From Adiantum capillus-veneris (Eukaryota > Streptophyta > Polypodiopsida > Polypodiales > Pteridaceae): 64,000 nucleotides of DNA. Both the position numbers and the translations under genes were made by a program. A model generated the notes under the pieces. That model searched no databases and was not told where the DNA came from. It saw only the letters and a program-made list of their open reading frames with translations. Location: positions 9,576,809-9,640,808 of the forward strand of contig CM043959.1 of assembly GCA_014529385.2 (NCBI GenBank), in the 5' to 3' direction. Positions 43,464 through 54,878 of the stretch are shown here, one piece after another; the stretch's first letter is position 1; every line of letters begins with the position of its first letter.

Positions 43464-44948
43464 TGATAGCGGGAAAAAGAGCAGTGCAATCGGGTGGCCT
43501 CTGTACTCGTGCACACTCCACAAACCACGCCTCATGCAAACAAGCAAAGAACAAAACAAAGGGGGCACCACCCTAAATTAAGAGGTTTAGGGACCTCACA
43601 CATAGTGCACATAGGCAAGTGAGACTTCTGGCATTATGATGGCATCAAAACATATGGAAAAACACATAGAAACGAAGCTTAGGGACCTTATGTAGCATAT
43701 ATATACACAAGACATCAGCTTAACAATACAACGGCATCTGATCATACATAACAAGGATATAGAGAAGCAAGCCAAGGATGGCATAATCCCTTGTCAAAAA
43801 CAATCAACCCAGCAGGTAGGTATGATCCTACTAGCAACACATCAATACCTTAGAGAATGATGGCGAGGATGGTAGCCATGGAGCATGAGAGAAGACTCCT
43901 TATTTAGGTTTTAGGGCTAGTAATGTAGCATACTAGAGGGAGAGAGAGAGAGGGAGAGAGAGTAGAGCTCCATGCATAGCTCCTCGTTGTGAGCAATGTC
44001 GTCATAGCTTCGTTGCTTGGTGAAGTGGGTGAAGTGTTGGTTTTGAGTGAGAGAAGGCCTCCTTATATAGGTTTCTGAGAGGGTTTAGGATTAGGGATCA
44101 ACATGCTTAAATCCGCCGATTGGGGTTACTTTTTGCTTAGGGTGGTCAACAGATTGAGGTCACCTGATATGTCACCATCAAGCTATTCTGTAGAGTGATG
44201 TGAGAGGGGAGGATAAATGTTGATTTTTTTTTATTGTGACACATGGGGATAAGGCCTTGACCAGCATTTAAGATGGTTGTTGAAACTGGAGGTTCTTCAC
44301 ATGTCAGGGGGGGACCTGCTGGGTCCTCCTGAATAACAAATTCTCAAAAAATCCTCAACCATGGCTTCTTTTGACATGTGTTCTTTGAAAAAATCAGCAT
44401 GTCTCTTTTCAACTCAAAAGTCTTTATCCCTGTTGACTCACCTTTACCATAAGATTTTCCCCTTTTCTCCTCTTGTAACTGCATTGTTGATGCCCAATCA
44501 CTGCTTCTAGTAACAGTGAACTGTTACCTACCAAATACTTATGGGTCAGTAAAAAATATTTACCATGGGTAAAAAAAATTACTGTAGGTAAAAGTGATTT
44601 GTATTTACCATGTAGGTGAAAAATATTTACTGTAGGTAAAAAATATTTACTGTCGGTAAAAAAGTGAAAACAAAGTATGCTGTGCTGTGAGTCCACACGA
44701 ACATCCTCGTGTAAATTTCACTAGAAATTCACACCTAGAATGGGCTATTCTGTAAGATATAGGTTGTAGGCATGCTTAAGAGCTCATTCCCATGTATCTT
44801 CTGTCCATGGCACTTTTTACTCTTTGGTGCTTCTGAAGTAGATTTTTCTTCTCTTTCGAGATCCCTTGGACTAGAGTATCCTCATCTCCCCAACAACTGA
44901 TTGTGCCTTTATTGCATCTTCAGAAGGGGTCCTAAAAACCATGCATCA
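43464..44948 (-). repeat. 3' LTR of element F
   Basis: 1485 bp, TGATGCATGG...TATCA on the minus strand. It holds GA-rich microsatellite DNA near 43935-43965 and a cluster of TTTACC/GGTAAA motifs at 44520-44660, both shared with the other LTR. Confidence 0.9.
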
Positions 44949-45413
44949 TATAGCCCTCTCCCTTAAGCTAGAGGTATTTGATGCCTCTAGCTGTAGGTTG
45001 TGCTACAATAGGGTTCTCTTGAATACTTACCCACCTGGTACCAATTGAATTTGCCATGTGACTGCTTTCTTGGCTGATGCACCCTGTTTAGTCTTTTCTG
45101 ATGAATAATTGTATCCATCCATGACTAAGAACTGGTCTCCTAGACCCTTGAAAGCCATACCCCATCCATTGTCAATATCCGCTTTCACTGGTAGCATTCT
45201 CCTTTTTTCTTTTTTTCTTCTCTTTTTTTCCTTTTTTTTTTTTTGGCCCAACCCCTCGTTGAGCATTCATGCTCAACCATAGTATTATTTAGGTAAAAGA
45301 TGACTGTATAGAGAGAATTATATAACATAGAGCTATAGAATGTATAAGAAAAATGATAGTATAGTGGCTATATAGATAGAATAGAGATAGAGAAAAAATC
45401 ATATGATACTGCA

Positions 45414-48071
45414 TCACCCTCCAGGGTCAAATGGAAAGCTCAAAGCTCCCCCACGCATGGTGTAGAATCCACCTGGATCAAAAGTAAAGCATTGCTCATT
45501 GCCATCAACTTGTAAAACATGTATATCCAAGCCTTCCTTTGCACTTGTAGGCCAATAGACAGGCCATCCTTCCAGCTCTTTATAGCACGAAGCTTCGTCA
45601 CCCTGCATCCATAATCCTTCGTGTCCACTATAAGCATACTTGCCATCACTTGAGAAACCTGAATCATAAGCAGCTATCCTACCATCTGCTATAGGACCCT
45701 CCATGGTATAGTCCACTTCAAAAAAACCTTGCCATTGACACAAAAATATATGTAAAGCAACCTCCAATAACACATGTATCCATAGCATCACATAACATAG
45801 CAAGGCCCTGCCATTTGCCTCCACTTGCTGCATAGCCAAGCAAACCTGATCACTTTTCAAACCTGTATCCAAACCCTCTGTAAACGTCTCTACAACCATC
45901 TCTTTATACTCAGAAACATGAACTACTAGAGCTTCAACCTGTGCAAATACCTCATCACCAACAAGGTTGACGGCACCTTCCTTTAATTGGATATTGTGTT
46001 GGGTTACCGTCACTCCTTTAATGTGCTCGTAATCAGTTATAAAGAGGCCATCATGCTTCTTTAGTACCTGCAAATAGGGTTCTCTCTCTTCTTCTAGTAG
46101 GTCCTTAACTAGCATCTCCTCTAAGCCTGTGGCTTCTTCCTTGTTTAGAGAGTCTTGACCACCTTCTCCTTCTGGGTTTTGCAGTATTATACCCATGACT
46201 TCCAAAGAGCTAGCATCCTCCTCAGATGAATCAACCTCAGATGAAGAGCAACTTCTTGTGCTCCATTCATCCATAGAAGTCTCCATCTCTAGGTCTTGTT
46301 GTCTACCCTGCTTCATGTCATACACAATTTTTTGTTGCTTGCCACCTACCTTATGATTTGGTTGCAACTCAAGGGAACCTGTCTCCCAATCTTGCCTAGA
46401 TTTCATAGCCATAAGCCAAGGTCTTCCAAGGATTAGCGGATAGCCCTCCCCCTTGGTTGGGATCACATAAGCATCAATTGAGATTGCCACACCAAAAGCT
46501 GAAACCTTCACTCCATTAACCTTTCCCACACAAGCCACCCTTACATTATTTGCCATCTTAGCTTGTAAGGAAGTTTTCTTGTTTACTTCCAAACCCAACC
46601 TGTGCATTAATTTCTCTATCATAACACAAATCTCGGCTCCACCATCTACGTACACATTGGAGACTCGCTGACTCTTAATCTCTGCATCAATGACTGGCAC
46701 GATATCCTTCATGCCTCTTGCACTAATAGACCCAACTGACTTTGCCTTAGCCCTCCTGGTGCTGACCATCTTAGACCAGGTTCTACGCATCTTTGGGGAA
46801 AGGTGGAGGAGTTGCTGCCATGAAATCTTTGGTCCTTGCTTACTCACATCTGCTACCAGGTCGTAAGGTATGGATCCTACCCCAAGTGGAAAGTCTTCTA
46901 CTCCTATGTGCCTCCTTGACTTACTCTTCCTTTTCTTGTCTCCTATCACTTGGGAGGAACCCTCATTCCCTTTATCCGGCTCTGAAGCTTCCATTTCATT
47001 AGTTCTTTGTCTCCTAACTCTCTTTATTGGCATGGCAACAGCTTCCTCCATTTTTTCTTTTCCTTTATCCTTACCATTGTCAAGACTTATGACAGAGACA
47101 GCCCTGCCCTCCCCTCCCGATGGTAGTGGAGGGATCTCTGCTGGTGCTTGTGGTGGTGGAGGAGGGGGTCTCAATATTTGGATTGGTGGAGCCACATGTG
47201 CATTTTGTCCATTTAGTGGCCTAGCTCGAGGAGGAGTGACTTGCTGGCGAGGAGGCCGTCTTTGATTACCATTTCCTTGAGAGCGTCGTGGATGGGGGCA
47301 ATAATACATGCCGTGACCTACCTCTCCACAGTTGTAGCAAATGTACTCACGTGCTTGCCTTTGTCCTTCTTGTCTATTTCGTTCATTTCCTGGCTGGGGA
47401 GCCCTTACACCTTGAACCAGATTGATGGACAGGCTCTCTAATTGATTGGTGATTTGTTGAAGTAATTCTTGTTGAGAGGACTCTTGGTCTGTTGCTCCTG
47501 TCCCTGCTACTACCCTTGCCGTAGGTTGAGCTAGCGGTGGAGGCTCCATTCCCCCTTGTAGTTGAGGTTGGAATTTTAACTTCCTATCCTTCTCCCTTGC
47601 ATAAGTCATAGCTTTATCAAAGGTATCTGGGAATTTACCTTTTACCTTTTCTCGAAGGATGGGGTAAATCCCTGCCAGGAAACAGTCCTTCTTTAGGCAT
47701 TCTGGCGCCCTTTCTCCTTCACCTAGTGATGCACACCATTTCTCCCACAGGTTGGAAAACTTTCCTTCATAACTTCTATAGTCATTGGGTGATGTTTGGC
47801 GTAGCTCTAAGAGCTGTCTCCATATCTCCTCTGGAGGCTCATGGCGGCGAAATTCTTCGATGAAGGCCATCTTTAAGGACTCCGAGTCTCTTCTTTCTTC
47901 AGGTGCCAAAGTTTGATACCATAATTTTGAACTTTCCCTCAAGACCAAAGGAAAGGCCCTTAACTTAGTAGCTTCGTCATCCCTTCCCGATACCAGAAAG
48001 GCCATTTCCAAATTATCCAAAAAGTCTGGAGCAACCTCCCCAGGCTTACCATAAAAATTAGGGAAGGCCAT
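45414..48071 (-). CDS. Gag-protease polyprotein of element F with an unfamiliar C-terminal tail
   Basis: About 885 codons from ATG 48071; an upstream TTG at 48107 is in frame but less likely. Order: gag core (residues about 1-170: FLDNLEMAFLVSGRDDEATK, KLWYQTLAPEERRDSESLKM, RQTSPNDYRSYEGKF); a Gln/Pro-rich linker; a CCHC knuckle CYNCGEVGHGMYYC near residue 250; a basic stretch; and the retropepsin with VYVDGGAEICVM (catalytic Asp, Ser replaced by Gly) and LILGRPWLMAM. The pre-RT block LLEEEREPYLQVLKKHDGLF follows. After HNIQLKEGA, where RT should start, about 190 residues of unrelated sequence run to the stop, including AYDSGFSSDGKYAYSGHEGL and two FDPGG copies. The frame has no disabling stop. 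The tail may be captured host sequence, or non-coding DNA that happens to be open. Confidence 0.85.
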   Translation of the reverse strand: MAFPNFYGKPGEVAPDFLDNLEMAFLVSGRDDEATKLRAFPLVLRESSKLWYQTLAPEERRDSESLKMAFIEEFRRHEPPEEIWRQLLELRQTSPNDYRSYEGKFSNLWEKWCASLGEGERAPECLKKDCFLAGIYPILREKVKGKFPDTFDKAMTYAREKDRKLKFQPQLQGGMEPPPLAQPTARVVAGTGATDQESSQQELLQQITNQLESLSINLVQGVRAPQPGNERNRQEGQRQAREYICYNCGEVGHGMYYCPHPRRSQGNGNQRRPPRQQVTPPRARPLNGQNAHVAPPIQILRPPPPPPQAPAEIPPLPSGGEGRAVSVISLDNGKDKGKEKMEEAVAMPIKRVRRQRTNEMEASEPDKGNEGSSQVIGDKKRKSKSRRHIGVEDFPLGVGSIPYDLVADVSKQGPKISWQQLLHLSPKMRRTWSKMVSTRRAKAKSVGSISARGMKDIVPVIDAEIKSQRVSNVYVDGGAEICVMIEKLMHRLGLEVNKKTSLQAKMANNVRVACVGKVNGVKVSAFGVAISIDAYVIPTKGEGYPLILGRPWLMAMKSRQDWETGSLELQPNHKVGGKQQKIVYDMKQGRQQDLEMETSMDEWSTRSCSSSEVDSSEEDASSLEVMGIILQNPEGEGGQDSLNKEEATGLEEMLVKDLLEEEREPYLQVLKKHDGLFITDYEHIKGVTVTQHNIQLKEGAVNLVGDEVFAQVEALVVHVSEYKEMVVETFTEGLDTGLKSDQVCLAMQQVEANGRALLCYVMLWIHVLLEVALHIFLCQWQGFFEVDYTMEGPIADGRIAAYDSGFSSDGKYAYSGHEGLWMQGDEASCYKELEGWPVYWPTSAKEGLDIHVLQVDGNEQCFTFDPGGFYTMRGGALSFPFDPGG

Positions 48072-48405
48072 AAGTGAGAGAGTAAACAATTCCACAAACG
48101 GCTCCAATTTATTTTAAAATAGAGTATGGTAATTACAATTTGGAGCTTTAGCACAACTTAGCTCAAAATAGGATGAAGATCGACACATCAAAGGAATGGT
48201 AATAGTCTAGTAAGGGTAGAATGACAGGATGAGGAGAGCGCAAGATTCCCCAAGTCTCTCGGCTCCAAACAACAGGGCTATTCTTTGCTGATAAAATGTT
48301 TTTCTATCAATACAAATATTCACACGGATATGACGCACAAAGTGGAAAGGAAACATGCGGGGATCATCATTCTCATTATTGGCATCCATACTTACACACA
48401 AGAGC

Positions 48406-49192
48406 CTAGCTTAGTTGCACCACCTTGGGACCAATGAGCCTGATCAGCCACAGAAGGTCAGCACCTCGGATCACTTCGACTCTTCCTGATGCATCTGTGA
48501 AGACGTAAGGCGTGATGGCAACACTTTGTACAATGCTGATCCTTTTAGCAAGCAACAATTGGATGCTATTACCATAATCAGCATGACGAATGAAAGTGAC
48601 ACCATTAATGTGCAGCACATCATCAACTAAGATAGTTTCCTTAGATTGAGATAACTTCTTGAAAATTAGCAGCAAAGGTAGGGCAGGGAGGCTTTTCACC
48701 CGGTCTCCAAAGCACTTTGGACAATATCCAAAGTGATCTTCACGCGGACAGAAGGTTGGCTTGGGATTGGTGGTGTCTGGATTCACAAAGTGCACTGGGA
48801 GCACTCGCAGACGGGCGGCAATCTTGTAGGCAAGCCTCTGTCTCTTTGCTTCAGGAGGATTTAGGGGTGAGAGTCGTGGTTGCAAGTTGGAGGTTGAAGT
48901 TGGTTGCTCACTAGCCTTTTTCTTGCCTGTAGTGGTCATGTAATCCCTTATTAATGAGATTAAGCCAAATGTTACCTTACGCTTGAGCACGCGCTGCGGC
49001 CTTGGGCCACTTAGGTGTAGAGGTGATCTTCCTCCTCTTAGTCGGCTCCTCAGGAAAGAGAGGTCTGGTGATGCTTTCTCTTCCCTTAATGTGTGTCACA
49101 GTACCTTCGTGTATGTTGATGTAGAATATTTCAAGCTCATGTGTGTTGGAGGTTTCTGGAGCACTCATAGGTTGAGAGGAGAGGTATATCAA
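48406..49192 (-). pseudogene. Upstream ORF of element F (before gag), frameshifted
   Basis: Two overlapping open pieces: 48977-49192 (71 codons, ends KAAARAQA) and 48406-48990 (about 194 codons). They look like one gene with a shift. Features are a basic stretch (PPEAKRQRLAYKIAARLR) and a small Cys/His cluster CPREDHFGYCPKC (C-x4-H-x3-C-x2-C) that could bind a metal. The rest is hydrophobic and globular. No family is recognised. Its place between primer site and gag is that of ORF1 in some giant plant gypsy elements. Confidence 0.45.
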
Positions 49193-49382
49193 GATCTTCT
49201 TCTCACTCTCCTTCGTTGGCGACGATCACGAACAAGGCATGTAGAAGAACTTACTTCTTGAATTTCAATGACACTGAAACCTGGTAACAAGACCTCGATG
49301 AAAGCTTTTAAGGCCTCTAGAGCCTCCTCCTCTTCTGTTCTCCAATTTGCAAACTCCTCACGCCATTTGTCTATGTTGCAGA
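49191..49382 (-). other. Short open segment at the 5' end of element F
   Basis: Reads NIDKWREEFANWRTEEEEALEA... and ends in an Arg-rich stretch before a stop. It has no in-frame Met at its beginning and may be the broken N terminus of the upstream ORF that follows. Confidence 0.3.
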
Positions 49383-49425
49383 TTGCACATCTTCATTGCT
49401 TGTGGACTGAAGGTCTGTGTAGCCC

Positions 49426-49443
49426 TCCTCTGTGGGGGCACCA
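49426..49443 (-). other. Putative primer-binding site of element F
   Basis: The minus strand reads TGGTGCCCCCACAGAGGA, three bases inside the 5' LTR. TGG at the start fits the CCA end of a tRNA. I cannot name the tRNA with confidence. Confidence 0.6.
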
Positions 49444-49446
49444 AAA

Positions 49447-50936
49447 TGATAGCGGGAAAAAGAGCAGTGCAATCGGGTGGCCTCTGTACTCGTGCACACT
49501 CTACAAACCATGCCTCATGCAAACAAGAAAAGAACAAAACAAAGGGGGAACCACCCTAAATTAAGAGGTTTAGGGACCTCACACATAGTGCACATAGGCA
49601 AGTGAGACTTCTGGCATTATGATGGCATCAAAACATATGGCAAAACACATAGAAACGAAGCTTAGGGACCTTATGTAGCATATATATACACAAGACACCA
49701 GCTTGACAATACAACGGCATCTGATCATACATAACAAGGATATAGAGAAGCAAGCCAAGTATGGCATAATCCCTTGTCAAAAACAATCAACCCAGCAGGT
49801 AGGTATGATCCTACTAGCAACACATCAATACCTTAGAGAATGATGGTGAGGATGGTATCCATGGAGCATGAGAGAAGACTCCTTATTTAGGTTTTAGGGC
49901 TAGTAATGTAGCATACTAGAGGGAGAGAGAGAGAGAGAGAGGGAGAGAGAGTAGAGCTCCATCCATAGCTCCTCGTTCTGAGCAATGTCGTCATAGCTTC
50001 GTTGCTTGGTGAAGTGGGTGAAGTGTTGGTTTTGAGTGAGAGAAGGCCTCCTTATATTGGTTTCTGAGAGGGTTTAGGATTAGGGATGAACATGCTTAAA
50101 TCCGTCGATTGGGGTTACTTTTTGCTTAGGGTGGTCAACAGATTGAGGTCACCTGATATGTCACCATCAAGATATTCTGTAGAGTGATGTGAGAGGGGAG
50201 GATAAATGCTGATTTTTTTTTATTGTGACACATGGGGATAAGGCCTTGACCAGCATTTAAGATGGCTGTTGAAACTGGAGGTTCTACACATGTCAGGGGG
50301 GGACCTGCTGGGTCCTCCTGAATATCAAATTCTCAAAAAATCCTCAACCATGGCTTCTTTTGACATGTGTTCTTTGAAAAAATCAGCATGTCTCTTTTCA
50401 ACTCAAAAGTCTTTATCCCTGTTGACTCACCTTTACCATAAGATTTTCCCCTTTTCTCCTCTTGTAACTGCATTGTTGATGCCCAATCACTACTTCTAGT
50501 AACAGTGAACTGTTACCTACCAAATACTTATGGTGCAGTAAAAATATTTACCATGGGTAAAAAAAATTACTGTAGGAAAAAAGTGATTTGTATTTACCAT
50601 GTAGGTGAAAAATATTTACTGTGGTAAAAAATATTTACTGTCGGTAAAAAAGTGAAAACGGAGTATGATGTGCTGTGAGTCCACACGAACATCCTCGTGT
50701 AAATTTCACTAGAAATTCACACCTAGAATGGGCTATTCTGTAAGATATAGGTTGTAGGCATGCATAAGAGCTCGTTCCCACGTATCTTCTGTCCATGGCA
50801 CTTTTTACTCTTTGGTGCTTGTGAAGTAGATTTTTCTTCTCTTTCGAGATCCCTTGGACTAGAGTATCCTCATCTCTCCAACAACTGACTGTGTCTTTAT
50901 TGCATCTTCAGAAGGGGTCCTAAAAACCATGCATCA
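49447..50936 (-). repeat. 5' LTR of element F
   Basis: 1490 bp, nearly identical to 43464-44948 apart from scattered substitutions and length changes in GA and T runs. Confidence 0.9.
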
Positions 50937-50941
50937 ATCTT

Positions 50942-52192
50942 CAAATGGATAGATCCTCCTTGCTCTCTTTCTTTTGAGAAAGGTTGATATCTCTTGTCTT
51001 GATAAAGATAGAGAGAGCCTCAAACCTCATAGCTATGAGCCTTAAACCTCATAGCTTCTTGCTAGATCAAAAGTAGCAAACAAACCAAAAAATATTATAC
51101 ACAATGTAGAACTCATTGGGAAGAACCATGAAGGCCCTAGAGACTTTCCTTGCATATGCTTACTAATATTTTATCCCTTCTATCTATCTAAGATCAGCTA
51201 ATCAAGCATCTTGACCACATTGGGTGCCAATATGTTCTTTTTTATCTTATTTGTTTAAGCTCTTGCTTGATTAATGCCCTCATCTTTTTGTAAGGATAGA
51301 CAAGATATTAGAAAAGCTAAGTACTGAAAACCAAAGGAAACACCCCCCTTACTATCTCTTACAAATGTGCCATACCTTCTCTTAAGCAACGACACATAAT
51401 CCTTGATCTTTTTCTTTTGAAAATCAAGAATTTCCTTAGTGGGTTCATCCAACTCTCCAACCCATAGAAATCTTTGGTCCAAGAAAGGGCACTATGTGTT
51501 GAAAGAAACTCTTCTTGTCTCGATTGATTTTCAAGGTCATCCAGCTTGATTTTTTCGGGAGCTAGAAGCCTCAAAGCACCTGCACATGTGATCTCTACAA
51601 AGACAGAGTGGAACACTATTTATTTAGTTCTAAGCCATATCCTTCAATTTACTTTCTAATTTTTAAAATTTTTCTATTTCTCAAAAACACTATGAAATAT
51701 GTACCTCCAAACATCGTCTTTAGAGAGCGGATATTTTTTGAAGTTTCTCCATATCGAGGCTATTGCTTAGCCTAAGTCAGGAGGTTAGCAAGACGTTGCA
51801 TTTTTCCATCTCTCACATGCGTGCTAGCTCTCAAGAAAGGTTCTCTAAGGACGTGTCCATGCATAGCCCAATGTAAACATGGAAACTTAAGAATGTAACA
51901 AGGATTCGCCGTGGGCCGTGAGCAATAAATGTGCACTACAAAAAAGCTAACATGGACTCTTGATTTGCCTTGTGGGCTGGTACACAGAATTGAAAGTCAC
52001 AAAAATGAGTAATATATAGCAGGATATATTTAAACGATGCTGGCCAATGCAGGGTTTCAAAGGGTGTTTCTCGGTGGAAGCATCATAAAAAGGCAATTTT
52101 TGCCACCCTTTTATTCACATGATCATGGCATAAGAAAACTCGGATGGATTTTTGTGCCCCCCCCCCCCTTTCACACAAAGGGGCAAAAGAGA
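50942..52192. other. Region flanking element F, no clear gene
   Basis: On the minus strand, two overlapping frames at 51359-51616 and 51255-51482 read as one frameshifted open stretch (APEKIKLDDLENQSRQEEFL, then DEPTKEILDFQKKKIKDYVS). I recognise no family; it could be a gene fragment or chance. A poly-C run lies at 52157-52169. Confidence 0.35.
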
Positions 52193-52439
52193 CTCAGGGG
52201 GCTCACTATGTATAAAACTACCATATCATATGCATTCAAGACATGTTTGTAAAACCCCTTATCTGTGATTTTTGTTAAGAATATAATGTATTCTTTTCTT
52301 TTAATATCTGTAAGTTTTTTTCAGTTTTGAAAAAATAATGCCCTTCTGTATATATATTTATGAAATTTTCAAGAACTTTACATACCCTTCTATTGAACTC
52401 ACGTGATAGGTTACATTCTTATTAGGTGCCCTCCCCGAG
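52193..52439. mobile_element. MITE, family M1, copy 3
   Basis: 247 bp, same length and similar ends to copy 2: CTCAGGGGGCTCACT on the left and, reverse complemented, CTCGGGGAGGGCACCT on the right. Flanking 8-bp repeats differ by one base (AAAAGAGA 52185-52192; AGAAGAGA 52440-52447). The right part, GAACTCACGTGATA...ACATTCT, matches copy 1 at 12950-12980. Non-coding. Confidence 0.75.
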
Positions 52440-52639
52440 AGAAGAGATCTAACTTGGGGAATGTTCATGTAATATAAATGTCCTATAAACTTTGAGAATA
52501 ACGGAATTAGGAGAATTAAAAAGAGAGTTTTTGTGAGACTACTTTGAGAACATATAGGGTGAACTCAATTGACGGGAGCAGCATAATCATAGTACTTAAC
52601 TAACTTGGCATGAATAATAATTTTGCAAGAGAGAGAGAG

Positions 52640-53569
52640 TGTGGGATGGGTGTCTAACCTCACTCCTTTCTTATTGTCGTAGATTTAGAGAGAACCACGA
52701 TTAAATTGTCAATCCATGGGACGAAGCTGACTCAACTAGTGCATAGAGGCTACAAGAGGTTGTCAATCTCTCGAAAAACAACAAACAACTCGCATGTAAC
52801 TCTAGCTACACTCAAGTGATTGAAATCACCAAGATCCAATCTCTCATCGGCAAACAAATGACATCCGTTACAGCATCAAAAGACATCCAAACGTAGTGAA
52901 ACTTCTAGGACAAGTTTATAAGACCTAAGCACACATGCTTATGGTCTCAAATCGCACTTTAGGTCAAGTGCAAAAATTACGATTATTAACATCAATGGAT
53001 TTTTGACCTAGTCGTTTTCAACCTAGAATGCATCTAAATGCTTAGCTATGATGCCCCAATACCCTGCCTATGCTTAGTTTTTGATTTTGAAGTATAAATT
53101 CCTACTTATGATGAAATTAGGCCACAGGTCGACGAAGCCAAAAGCTACAAAATACTGTGAATTGCTTACGTCAATACGTAGAGCTCTGACCTACGATTGC
53201 AATGCACCAAACGTGACTGCAATGTGACAACCCGGGAGGGAGTAGGAAGCACAAGAAGGAGAGAAGTGAGAGCCACTAGCTCACGTTGTGTATTTCATTA
53301 TCCAAAACTCTTTTAAAATAACTTACAAAATTGGCTTTTATACCTTAACCAAGGTTTTTGGTGGTCAAACTAATAATCTGGCAGCTCTAACTAAAGATGG
53401 GTATTAGGTAATGACAGGTTGATACAATCTGGAAGCTTGTAGCCCCGGCTCATCAAATACAAGGTTTATCTAGACAATAGAAGTTATAATATTCTGGATT
53501 TATCAAAATAATAAGTGTTTTTACAATGAGAGCTCCAAAAAATGATATCCGAGTTAGCTTGCTGCAACA
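52640..53569 (-). repeat. 3' LTR of giant family B (copy B2)
   Basis: 930 bp, TGTTGCAGC...CCCACA on the minus strand, and the reverse complement of B1 23902-24811. The purine tract upstream and the homologous extra ORF make it a 3' LTR. Its length is close to the 933-bp LTR of element A. Confidence 0.8.
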
Positions 53570-53584
53570 TTTCCCCCCTCCTCG
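53570..53584 (-). other. Polypurine tract of B2
   Basis: Minus strand CGAGGAGGGGGGAAA immediately before TGTTGCAGC, the same layout as 1239-1253 in element A. Confidence 0.85.
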
Positions 53585-53738
53585 CATGTGTCGTCCCTTG
53601 ACACACTTTATGGGCTGAAATAGTCTCCGGGTTGACGCCTGGCGAGGCAGTCTCTAAGTGCATATAGAGCCTTTTTTAATCTGATCTTTCTCTCTTTATC
53701 TGGCATCTGCAAAAACTGCATAGTGACTGTTTTTTACC

Positions 53739-54756
53739 TCAACTGCGGAATAGCCTACAAATCTTGAAGTCAGGTTGTTGATCACTGGCCCAAAAATCTT
53801 TGTTTGCCAAGTGAAGAACCTTGTGTAGAAGGATTCCTCTTAACGCCCACATATTATGAGAAGGTACGAACATGCATCGGGTGTAGAAGCCATAGAGGAC
53901 TTCTTCAGAAGGTTGACCACTGAGATCTCCATGGGGCACCTGCTTCCTCTGGCTCATGAAAGACTTCAATGCAGGTGAGCATCATTTGGCAAATTTTATA
54001 AAGCATCGCACATAATAGATCAGGAAGACTTTTGAAGAATGCCATGGCGCCCATTAGGGTTTTCACCATGTATTCTTCTGTCGGAGATCCCTTTTCTGGG
54101 GTTGGAAATCTTGGATAATTCTGCCAGGTTAGCCGCTTTATTTTTATTTCCTCATGTGCTTGCCATGTCTTTAATCTTGGTACATGACAAAAAGGTGGAT
54201 CCTTTTGAAGTGTCGTAGGTGCTCTTGTGAGAAGAATTAGATATCTTGGATTCTTGTTCAGCCAGCTCTTCCTTCACTTAGGGTGTTCTTCATCTGCGCC
54301 TTCTACTTGCATGTCTTTAGAAAGTCTTTCTTTGACCTGGAACAACTCCACCTTAATCAAAGGATATGGTAGCGATTGTTGATGCCATTGTGCATTGATT
54401 TGATTGGAAGTGACTTGAGTAACATTGGCAGAGTGAAGTACTCTCAACTCCCAATCCATTGATGCTTTCCAGTGCTCATCCATCTCTTGTGTCACCTTTT
54501 CTTTGAGTGCATCTTCCTCAGCTTGTGATAGCAAGACCATTGGCACTATGTCAGCTTCTGTGAATTGTACTTGGAAATCTTCTTCACCACCTAGCCCTTC
54601 TACTGGCTGTGTTTCCATCTCAGTGAACGAGACTGAGGGGATATCTATATGTGGTTGTTCTGAAGTTCCTGCTTCTTCATGCGTTTCTTGCCATCCATCT
54701 CTCAGCAGCAGGTTGACTCTTTTTAGCTCGGCTATTTCTTTGAGCATCTCTTCCTC
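53739..54756 (-). pseudogene. Extra ORF of family B (C-terminal part), homologous to that of element A
   Basis: Open pieces are 54274-54747 (157 codons) and 53739-53969 (76 codons), with 53970-54273 continuing over stops and shifts. Similarity to element A is clear at two places. One is LSQAEEDALKEKVTQEMDEH...WELRVLHS with WHQQSLPYPLIKVE, against EEEEKLRKVIEEEFKE...WEQRVFKS with WLQPSLPYRLLKYE. The other is GDLSGQPSEEVLYGFYTRCM, against YDLSSQPSKEVIHALYQRIM. It is in the same place relative to the polypurine tract and LTR. The upstream part is lost where element D is inserted (54879). Function unknown. Confidence 0.65.
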
Positions 54757-54878
54757 TCATTGTACTCGCATTACTGCCAATCCTATTTTTTGGCCAAATT
54801 AGCACTTTTATGGTTTTTTGGGTGGTTTTCTTAATATCCAAATGCAATTTTGATTGTCTAAGTGTCATATATAATGAA

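Larger units (their letters stand above)
43464..50936 (-). mobile_element. Element F: complete LTR retrotransposon with gag-protease but no RT, RNase H or integrase
   Basis: Both LTRs are present (43464-44948, 49447-50936), flanked by the 5-bp target duplication ATCTT (43459-43463 and 50937-50941). The LTRs differ by only about 2% in the first 200 bp. A purine tract follows the 3' LTR (44949-44965, minus strand AAGGGAGAGGGCTATA), and a primer-site-like sequence starting TGGTGCCCCCACAG lies at 49426-49443. The interior encodes an upstream ORF pair and one long gag-protease frame. Mobilisation would need RT and integrase from elsewhere. Confidence 0.9.

Noticed and set aside
46793-47441. Plus-strand ORFs of 66-131 residues opposite element F
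   Set aside because: They overlap the conserved gag-protease frame on the other strand, and their Ser/Leu/Pro-rich make-up is the usual antisense pattern.
43464-50936. Segmental duplication of 1.5 kb blocks
   Set aside because: The two blocks have TG...CA ends, a polypurine tract, a primer-like site and 5-bp target duplications, so they are LTRs of one element.
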